From: Oceanobacillus sp. FSL K6-2867
Lineage (GTDB): Bacteria; Bacillota; Bacilli; Bacillales; Amphibacillaceae
Direction: 5' to 3'
Assembly (NCBI RefSeq): GCF_037963145.1
Contig: NZ_CP150144.1
Location: 3,596,001-3,660,000 of the forward strand
Length of the DNA: 64,000 bases
The notes under the pieces are model-generated. The model did no database searches. It saw nothing but the letters and a program-made list of their open reading frames with translations, and had not been told where the DNA came from. This document shows positions 58,128 to 64,000 of this stretch, in pieces. A program made the translations under genes and the position numbers. Numbering within the stretch: the stretch's first letter is position 1; every line of letters starts with the position of its first letter.

Positions 58128-58176
58128 GATGTCTGTTTGATTTGGCGACACCTCGCGTTTTTATCTATTTTAATTG

Positions 58177-58193
58177 TTGGCACTAAATTTGCA
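58177..58193 (+). promoter_or_regulatory. Sigma-54 (SigL) promoter of the ketone-body operon
   Basis: TTGGCAC-TAAAT-TTGCA matches the -24/-12 consensus, with GG (58179-58180) and GC (58191-58192) exactly 10 bases apart. The predicted start is about 17 bases before scoA. Confidence 0.92.
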
Positions 58194-58219
58194 AGGAGAT
58201 TGTGGAAAGGGGAGTAAGC

Positions 58220-58918
58220 ATGATGAAAACCATTTACACATCTTTTGCAGCAGCAGTAGAATCCATTAAAGACGGATCAACAATTATGGTTGGTGGCTTT
58301 GGGTTGGCAGGAATACCTGAGAATCTGCTTCTTGCGTTAGTAGATTCAGGGGTGAAGCATTTGACCGTAATATCAAATAACTGTGGTGTTGATGATTGGG
58401 GACTTGGACTGCTGTTAAAAAATAAGCAAATCGATAAGATGATAGGTTCATATGTAGGTGAAAACAAAGAATTTGAGAGGCAGGTTCTAGAAGGTTCTCT
58501 GGAGTTGGAATTAACACCTCAAGGTACACTCGCTGAGCGAATTCGTGCAGGCGGTGCAGGAATTCCAGCGTTTTACACACCAGCTGGGGTTGGAACTCCG
58601 ATTGCAGAAGGTGGAGAAGTTCGCATATTTAATAACAAAGAATATTTACTGCAAACGGCATTAAAGGCAGATTTCAGTTTAGTTCGTGCAGCTGTTGGGG
58701 ACCGTTATGGCAATCTTATTTACAATAAGACAGCACGTAACTTTAATCCAATGATGGCCGCTGCAGGGAATGTAACGATTGCAGAGGTAGAGCATTTACT
58801 GGAAACAGGAGCAATTGAACCAGATCATGTTCACACTCCAGGAATCTATGTGCAAGGTCTAATTGAAGGAGCACAAGAGAAACGAATTGAGCGTTTAACT
58901 ACACGGCAAGAAGCTTAA
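58220..58918 (+). CDS. scoA: Succinyl-CoA:3-oxoacid CoA-transferase subunit A
   Basis: 232-residue subunit of the enzyme moving CoA from succinyl-CoA to acetoacetate. [19 protein letters not shown] is the CoA-transferase I signature of A subunits, and [18 protein letters not shown] follows. ATG 58220 (or 58223) is behind AAAGGGGAG. First gene of the SigL-driven operon. Confidence 0.95.
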   Translation: MMKTIYTSFAAAVESIKDGSTIMVGGFGLAGIPENLLLALVDSGVKHLTVISNNCGVDDWGLGLLLKNKQIDKMIGSYVGENKEFERQVLEGSLELELTPQGTLAERIRAGGAGIPAFYTPAGVGTPIAEGGEVRIFNNKEYLLQTALKADFSLVRAAVGDRYGNLIYNKTARNFNPMMAAAGNVTIAEVEHLLETGAIEPDHVHTPGIYVQGLIEGAQEKRIERLTTRQEA

Positions 58919-58942
58919 AGGAATAGTAGGAGGTAATAATAG

Positions 58943-59617
58943 ATGTTAAACCAATTGAATAAGGCATTAGTGCGAGAACGAATAGCAAAAAGAGCTGAGA
59001 AAGAAATTGTAAGCGGTTCCTATGTTAATTTAGGAATTGGGATGCCAACAATGGTCGCAAATTATATTCAAGACGGAAAGCAGGTTGTTCTGCAGTCAGA
59101 AAATGGATTGCTCGGAATTGGAAAATCACCATTAAAAGAAGAGGTTGATCCTGATTTAATTAATGCAGGTAAAGAAACCATAACAGCTCAAGAAGGTGCA
59201 TCGTATTTCAGTAATGCGGAATCTTTTGCAATGATTCGAGGAGAACATTTGGATCTGGCTATTCTTGGTGGAATGGAAGTATCTGAAACTGGTGATTTAG
59301 CAAATTGGATGATTCCAGGGAAGATGATTAAAGGTATGGGTGGGGCGATGGATATCGTGCACGGGGCCAAGAAAATCGTTATAATTATGGATCATGTGAA
59401 TAAGCATGGTGAATCGAAAATTTTAAAAAAATGCAGCCTGCCTTTAACCGGAGAACGAGTTGTAAATCGAATTATTACAGATCGTGCGGTTATCGAAGTG
59501 GAGGAAACAGGTCTTGTACTGTTAGAGGTAGCAGAAGGATGGACAGTTGAAGAAGTCGCAGCATGTACAGAGGCAGAGCTTAGAATTAGTAAGTTTTTAC
59601 AAATAGGAACGTATTAA
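58943..59617 (+). CDS. scoB: Succinyl-CoA:3-oxoacid CoA-transferase subunit B
   Basis: 224-residue catalytic subunit. The thioester-forming Glu is in the conserved QSENGLLGIG near residue 52, and VNLGIGMPT precedes it. GGMEVSETGDLANWMIPGK is also typical. AGGAGG precedes the ATG. Follows scoA by 24 bases. Confidence 0.95.
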   Translation: MLNQLNKALVRERIAKRAEKEIVSGSYVNLGIGMPTMVANYIQDGKQVVLQSENGLLGIGKSPLKEEVDPDLINAGKETITAQEGASYFSNAESFAMIRGEHLDLAILGGMEVSETGDLANWMIPGKMIKGMGGAMDIVHGAKKIVIIMDHVNKHGESKILKKCSLPLTGERVVNRIITDRAVIEVEETGLVLLEVAEGWTVEEVAACTEAELRISKFLQIGTY

Positions 59618-59635
59618 TGAAGGGAGATTTTTTTC

Positions 59636-60412
59636 ATGGTTGAAAACAAAGTGGTTTTTATAACTGGGGCAGCAAGCGGAATTGGATATGAAATTGGTGT
59701 GGAGTTTGCAAAGAATGGTGCAAAAGTTGCTTTATCGGATATAAATGCTGAAAAAGTAGAAGAGGTTTCGGAAAGCTTAAATAAGGAAGGCTACGATTGT
59801 ATTGGACTGAAATGTGATGTTACCAATGAGGAAGAACTGCAGCAAGCACTGAACCAAACAGTTGAAAAATACGGCAGACTAGATGTGCTCATTAATAATG
59901 CTGGTTTGCAGTATGTAGCATCCATTGAAGATTTTCCCACTGAAAAGTTTGAGTTTATGACAAAGGTGATGCTTGTTGCTCCATTTATGGCAACAAAACA
60001 TATTTTTCCGTTAATGAAAATGCAAGGATTCGGACGGATCATTAATATGGCTTCAATTAATGGGGTAATTGGTTTTGCAGGTAAGGCAGCATATAACAGT
60101 GCAAAGCATGGGCTTATTGGTTTAACAAAAGTGGCGGCATTAGAAGGAGCAGCAAGTGGGATTACCGTAAACGCCATGTGCCCTGGCTATGTGGATACCC
60201 CGCTTGTTCGAGGGCAATTTGAGGACTTAGCAAAAAATCGGAATATCCCGGTTGAAAAAGTATTGGAAGAGGTTTTATACCCATTGGTACCACAGAAGCG
60301 CCTTTTAGCTGTTCAGGAAATTGCAGATTATGTATTATTTTTAGCTAGTGATAAAGCAAAAGGAGTTACGGGTCAAGCGATTGTATTGGATGGAGGCTAT
60401 ACAGCGCAGTAA
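59636..60412 (+). CDS. 3-hydroxybutyrate dehydrogenase (SDR family)
   Basis: 258-residue short-chain dehydrogenase converting D-3-hydroxybutyrate to acetoacetate with NAD. The nucleotide motif TGAASGIG is at residue 9. Catalytic Ser is in NMASINGV and Tyr/Lys in YNSAKHG (YxxxK). The C-terminal part PGYVDTPLVRGQ and KRLLAVQEIA match 3-hydroxybutyrate dehydrogenases (B. subtilis YxjF). It supplies acetoacetate for ScoAB. Confidence 0.92.
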   Translation: MVENKVVFITGAASGIGYEIGVEFAKNGAKVALSDINAEKVEEVSESLNKEGYDCIGLKCDVTNEEELQQALNQTVEKYGRLDVLINNAGLQYVASIEDFPTEKFEFMTKVMLVAPFMATKHIFPLMKMQGFGRIINMASINGVIGFAGKAAYNSAKHGLIGLTKVAALEGAASGITVNAMCPGYVDTPLVRGQFEDLAKNRNIPVEKVLEEVLYPLVPQKRLLAVQEIADYVLFLASDKAKGVTGQAIVLDGGYTAQ

Positions 60413-60437
60413 TAAAAAAGAGGGTGAAGAGAAAAGG

Positions 60438-60736
60438 ATGGGATCGGACAGGATCCAGCGATTCAGCAAGCGTTTAAGAAACCTGATTTAACATTAGATG
60501 AAATAGAATTAATTGAAGTAAAGGATGCTTTTGCACCACAATAATTAGCGGTAAAAAAGACGTTGGTATTAATTCGTGTTAAAGGAAATAAAAATGGGGA
60601 GCAATTGCATTGGGCCAAGCGGCACGGCGGGGGCGCACTCCCTTGCAAAAGAATTTAATAGGAAAAACATGAAATTGATTCACTTTGTATTGGCGGGAGT
60701 CAAGGTAATACCTTGATTATTGAAGCTATGCAGTAA
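60438..60736 (+). pseudogene. Decayed C-terminal remnant of an acetyl-CoA acetyltransferase (thiolase)
   Basis: Three pieces of a thiolase C-terminus can be read in different frames. PAIQQAFKKPDLTLDEIELI and EVKDAFAPQ (from 60455) end at TAA 60542-60544, after which LAVKK continues in the same frame. AIALGQ, matching the GGAIALGHP motif, is at 60601 in another frame. SLCIGGSQGNTLIIEAM, which holds the catalytic Cys of the CIGGGQG motif, is at 60680-60733 in the first frame. About 300 N-terminal residues are absent. The position between 3-hydroxybutyrate dehydrogenase and the permease fits an ancestral atoB-like gene. Confidence 0.87.
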
Positions 60737-60765
60737 AAGATGTATTAAATAAAAGGAGGGGTATG

Positions 60766-62049
60766 ATGTTAGGTATACTTTTAGGGCTTGTTGTTTTAAT
60801 GGTGCTTGCATACATGGGCTGGTCAATTATTTGGATTGCACCGATCGCAGCAGGGGTAGTTGCAATTACAGGGGGATTGGATTTATTAGATGCATACACG
60901 AACACATATATGAGTGGGTTTGTAAACTTTGCAAAGCTCTGGTTCCCTGTATTCATGCTCGGTGCGATTTTTGGGAAGTTGATGGAAGATACTGGAATGG
61001 CAAAGTCTGTGGCAATTGCATTAACAAAAGTAATTGGTACAAAACGAGCTATATTAGGCGTGCTCGTCTCCTGCGCGGTCTTAACTTATGGAGGGGTAAG
61101 TTTATTTGTTGTTGTGTTTGCAGTCTACCCGTTAGCACTAACATTGTTCAAAGAAGCAAATATTAGCAGACGGCTTATTCCGGGAACAGTTGCTTTAGGA
61201 TCCTTTACGTTTACGATGACAGCAATCCCTGGTACTCCGCAAATTCAAAACTTAATTCCAACTCCATATTTTGAAACGAATGCAATGGCAGCACCAATCA
61301 TGGGAATTACTGCAGCGATTATTATGGCTGTTGGCGGCTATTTCTATATGCGTTGGAGAGAGAGACAGCTTTATGCAAAAGGGGAATTTTATACAGAACC
61401 AAAAGATAATAAGATTGTGAATGTAGAGGGAGATACACCACATTTTATTTTATCCATTTTGCCATTAATAACCGTAGTTGTTACATTGAATATTTTGGAA
61501 TGGGATATAGTAGTTGCCTTATTGTCTGGAATTATTTTGCTACTGATTTTAAATATCACGAAATTCAAAGGCTTCGTGAAAGCAATTAATAATGGTGCGG
61601 TAGGTTCTGTCACTGCGATTATTAACACGAGTGCTGCTGTTGGATTCGGTACAGTTGTTCAGGCTGTTCCGGGGTTTGAACGCCTTACATCACTATTGAT
61701 GGGAATTAAGGGAAATCCACTTATTTCAGAAGCGGTTGCTGTAAATATCCTTGCTGGTGCCACCGGATCGGCATCAGGGGGGATGGGAATTGCCTTAGAA
61801 GCATTAGGATCGAGATATTATGATATTGCAATCAATTCGGGAATTGACCCAGAGGCATTTCATCGAATTGCTTCCCTATCATCTGGTGGACTTGATGCAA
61901 TGCCACATAATGGTGCTGTGTTAACATTGCTTACGATTACAGGGATGACGCATAAAGATAGTTATAAGGATATATTTATTGTTGCTGTCGTTATTCCAAT
62001 TCTAGCAATTGTTGTAGCGATTTTATTAGCATCAGTTGGTATCTACTAA
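60766..62049 (+). CDS. GntP family permease, likely for 3-hydroxybutyrate or acetoacetate
   Basis: 427-residue polytopic protein with about 12 membrane segments, of the GntP family. Its family motifs include NILAGATGSASGGMGIALEAL and SSGGLDAMPHNGAVLTLL (split by helices). B. subtilis has the related yxjC beside scoAB-yxjF, so the substrate is inferred to be a ketone body rather than gluconate. ATG 60766 is six bases from AGGAGG; ATG 60763 is an alternative. A terminator follows. Confidence 0.9.
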   Translation: MLGILLGLVVLMVLAYMGWSIIWIAPIAAGVVAITGGLDLLDAYTNTYMSGFVNFAKLWFPVFMLGAIFGKLMEDTGMAKSVAIALTKVIGTKRAILGVLVSCAVLTYGGVSLFVVVFAVYPLALTLFKEANISRRLIPGTVALGSFTFTMTAIPGTPQIQNLIPTPYFETNAMAAPIMGITAAIIMAVGGYFYMRWRERQLYAKGEFYTEPKDNKIVNVEGDTPHFILSILPLITVVVTLNILEWDIVVALLSGIILLLILNITKFKGFVKAINNGAVGSVTAIINTSAAVGFGTVVQAVPGFERLTSLLMGIKGNPLISEAVAVNILAGATGSASGGMGIALEALGSRYYDIAINSGIDPEAFHRIASLSSGGLDAMPHNGAVLTLLTITGMTHKDSYKDIFIVAVVIPILAIVVAILLASVGIY

Positions 62050-62063
62050 ATAAAATAAAATGA

Positions 62064-62103
62064 AAAAAAGACAAGGCAAGCAATTCTTGCTCCTTGTCTT
62101 TTA
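62064..62103. terminator. Bidirectional terminator between permease and aroK
   Basis: AAAAGACAAGG and CAAG pair with CTTG and CCTTGTCTTTT. A-run on the left and T-run on the right allow use by both converging genes. Confidence 0.9.
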
Positions 62104-62107
62104 ATTA

Positions 62108-62656
62108 TTAATTCGGTTCATAAATATCCCAAGCAGTTTTCAATGACGCAGTAATATAGTCTGCAACTTCCTCTACCGGTAAATCGTCTGTCACAACTCT
62201 TGAATGGTGTTCTTTATAAATCGGTTGTCTGTTTTCAAATAATTCTTTGATTTGCTCGATGTTTTTCCCTTGTAGAACAGGTCTACTATCAATCAGCAGA
62301 CTTATGCGCTCTTTCCATGACTCCCATGATAAATCAAGGAAAAAGATAATACACTCGGATAAGCACGCTTTTCGTACTTCATCTTGTAAAAAAGCTCCGC
62401 CCCCGACAGAGATGATTTTTAACTTTTGTTTACAGGAATCGATAATTAATTCTTTTTCTGTTTGTCGAAAAATGCTCTCTCCATATTCTTTAAAAATATC
62501 AGAAGGTGGCATATTAAATTTCTTTTCAATTTCTTCATCAATATCGATAAAATCACGATATAATTTCTTTGCAACAGCTTTGCCAATCGTTGTTTTTCCT
62601 ACTCCCATAAAACCAATAAGCACAATGCTCTGTTCCCGCAGCGGCACATCCTTCAT
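62108..62656 (-). CDS. aroK: Shikimate kinase
   Basis: 182-residue kinase of aromatic amino-acid synthesis. Walker A is GFMGVGKTT near residue 15; the shikimate-binding region includes DIDEEIEKKF and the GGGAF motif (SVGGGAFLQ), and SRPVLQGK is the lid. AGGGGGATAC precedes the start. It is convergent with the ketone-body operon. Confidence 0.93.
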   Translation of the reverse strand: MKDVPLREQSIVLIGFMGVGKTTIGKAVAKKLYRDFIDIDEEIEKKFNMPPSDIFKEYGESIFRQTEKELIIDSCKQKLKIISVGGGAFLQDEVRKACLSECIIFFLDLSWESWKERISLLIDSRPVLQGKNIEQIKELFENRQPIYKEHHSRVVTDDLPVEEVADYITASLKTAWDIYEPN

Positions 62657-62728
62657 TTGTATCCCCCTATTATAAGCTATATAGTCTTCGTAACATAAAC
62701 ATTTGGAAATTAGAATTCAAAATGATGC

Positions 62729-63127
62729 TTAAGCTTGCTCGTTCAACCGAATTGCTTTTCTTGCTAAACGATCTGCATGACCGTTCTGTTTTTCTGGAAT
62801 CCATTTGATAAAAAAGTAAGGAAATCCTTGTGACGCCTCTCTTATTCTATCAAGCAGAGGTAGAAAGGTTTTATTTTTGGTAAAGTCCTTCTCAATTACA
62901 TCGACAACTACTTTCGAATCAGATCGAAAGGAAACAATTTCATTTGGAAAGGATTGCTGGCATATTTCTAGCGCTTTAATAATCGCGTGGAATTCAGCCT
63001 CGTGATTGGATAAATACCCTAATGGAAATGTATATTCATAAGCGTTGCTGCCGTATTTTATATAAATCCCAGCACCACTTAATCCAGGATTTCCACTTGC
63101 TGCACCATCTGTATATACTTCTATCAC
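62729..63127 (-). CDS. RNase H-like protein
   Basis: 132-residue RNase HI fold. The four acidic residues are visible: D7 in VYTDGAAS, E in NHEAEFHAI (near 45), D in FRSDSKVV (near 70) and D in HADRLARKA (near 118). B. subtilis has short homologues (YpdQ/YpeP) with weak or no RNase H activity, so enzymatic activity here is plausible but unproven. No close neighbour suggests a specific role. Confidence 0.87.
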   Translation of the reverse strand: MIEVYTDGAASGNPGLSGAGIYIKYGSNAYEYTFPLGYLSNHEAEFHAIIKALEICQQSFPNEIVSFRSDSKVVVDVIEKDFTKNKTFLPLLDRIREASQGFPYFFIKWIPEKQNGHADRLARKAIRLNEQA

Positions 63128-63257
63128 CTATGTAACACTCCTATTTTAAATGCTGCAATCTATTTCATTAAGTATAAAACATCTCATAATTTATGTGAAT
63201 TGTTTTTCTTAATTTGTTTTGTTCCGAAAAATATAAAAATTTATTATTATTTATCTC

Positions 63258-63286
63258 TTGCAATATTAATAAATATTCAGTATATT
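63258..63286 (+). promoter_or_regulatory. SigA promoter for the peptide transporter
   Basis: TTGCAA (63258-63263), 17 bases, TATATT (63281-63286). Confidence 0.6.
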
Positions 63287-63336
63287 ATAAGAACATAATA
63301 GAGTCCGTTTAACTGATAGCTGAAGGGGGATGCCGT

Positions 63337-64000
63337 TTGTCAGAAATTGTATTGGAGATAAAGAACTTAAGCACCCACTTTTTCACAGACAGTGGTGAAA
63401 TACCAGCAGTTGATCAAGTAAGTTTGCATGTACATAAAGGAGAAGTCGTTGGAATTGTAGGCGAGTCAGGCTGTGGAAAAAGTGTCACCTCCTTATCCAT
63501 CATGCAGCTCGTTCCCAATCCTCCTGGGAAAATAGTCAACGGAGAAATTAATTTTAAAGGTGAAAACCTTACGTTTGCCTCCGAAAAACGAATGAAGAAA
63601 TTGCGTGGCAATGAAATATCCATGATATTTCAAGAACCAATGACTTCATTAAATCCACTCTTTACCATTGGAAATCAAATGAGGGAAGTCTTTCGATTTC
63701 ATCAGAGAATAGGTAAAAAAGAAGCAAGAGGAAAATCGATTTCTATGTTAAAGCAAGTTGGTATTCCACGAGCGGAATCAATTATTAATGATTATCCGCA
63801 TCATCTTTCAGGTGGAATGCGACAACGAGTTATGATTGCCATGGCGATGTCATGCAATCCGGAGCTTCTAATTGCAGATGAGCCAACGACAGCTCTCGAT
63901 GTAACGATTCAAGCACAAATTTTAGATTTAATGCGGAAATTAAATGAAGAAAAAGATACTGCTATTCTATTGATTACACATGACTTAGGTGTTGTAGCAG
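63337..64000 (+). CDS. Oligopeptide/dipeptide ABC transporter ATPase (3' end outside window)
   Basis: OppD/DppD-type ATPase; 221 residues are visible and the frame is open at the right edge. It starts at TTG 63337 behind GAAGGGGGA. Walker A is GESGCGKSV near residue 43. The Q-loop region [12 protein letters not shown], the signature LSGGMRQR, Walker [13 protein letters not shown] and the H-loop ITHDLG are all in place. Substrate (peptide or nickel) cannot be told from this part. Confidence 0.93.
   Translation, partial: MSEIVLEIKNLSTHFFTDSGEIPAVDQVSLHVHKGEVVGIVGESGCGKSVTSLSIMQLVPNPPGKIVNGEINFKGENLTFASEKRMKKLRGNEISMIFQEPMTSLNPLFTIGNQMREVFRFHQRIGKKEARGKSISMLKQVGIPRAESIINDYPHHLSGGMRQRVMIAMAMSCNPELLIADEPTTALDVTIQAQILDLMRKLNEEKDTAILLITHDLGVVA

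Overview
The window is chromosomal DNA of a low-GC, endospore-forming type member of the Bacillaceae. Gene order (degSU, comF, flgM-flgK-flgL, fliW-csrA, fliD-fliS-fliT, hpf-secA-prfB, ftsEX, ctpB-minJ, uvrBA, hprK-lgt, rapZ-yvcK-whiA-crh, clpP) follows the Bacillus subtilis backbone. The changes from that order, the complete OpuA glycine-betaine system with a GbsR regulator, and the bacillithiol gene bshB2 suggest a halotolerant genus such as Oceanobacillus or Virgibacillus. That genus-level call is inference from layout and protein resemblance, not from a search.

Layout. 1-5.5 kb: DegS/DegU two-component system, a DegV lipid-binding protein, and a competence pair comFA-comFC without comFB. 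5.5-13.1 kb: late flagellar genes behind a near-consensus SigD promoter; the flagellin gene hag, usually between csrA and flaG, is absent. 13.1-19.1 kb: ribosome hibernation factor behind overlapping SigB/SigH-like promoters, a 46-codon unannotated small gene, secA with a structured leader, prfB with its programmed +1 frameshift, and a cytochrome c lipoprotein. 19.3-25.6 kb: ftsEX, an EnvC-like M23 hydrolase, ctpB and a MinJ-like protein. 25.7-30.7 kb: LexA-controlled uvrBA. 30.9-32.5 kb: yojF and bshB2, separated by a dispersed repeat. 32.6-37.9 kb: envelope-stress pair yvlCD behind a SigW-like promoter, then hprK-lgt-yvoD-ppaX-yvoF-glpP.

38.1-44.9 kb is a glycerol/dihydroxyacetone block: glpFK, dhaKLM and glpD. 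Two leaders carry a shared tandem GGAGA motif overlapping a terminator, the expected arrangement for GlpP antitermination. A cre site overlaps the glpF promoter, and GlpK keeps the histidine that PTS proteins phosphorylate. HprK, Crh and GlpP are all encoded nearby, so much of the catabolite-repression circuit for glycerol lies in this window. 45-51.5 kb: yvcD, trxB, rapZ-yvcK-whiA-crh, and CtsR-controlled clpP. 51.8-55.8 kb: gbsR divergent from opuA. 55.9-58.0 kb: tRNA-Arg(CCG), a small coiled-coil protein and a sigma-54 activator. 58.2-62.1 kb: a ketone-body operon (scoA, scoB, 3-hydroxybutyrate dehydrogenase, GntP-type permease) behind a textbook -24/-12 promoter, with a decayed thiolase remnant embedded in it. 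62.1-64 kb: shikimate kinase, an RNase H-like protein, and the start of an oligopeptide ABC transporter ATPase cut by the window edge.

I did not find a clearly new multi-gene system, prophage, CRISPR array or complete insertion sequence. The most interesting items are the thiolase remnant, the paired GlpP leaders, the unassigned small genes at 14.1 and 56.1 kb, the secA and glpD leader structures, and the repeat family that separates yojF from bshB2.
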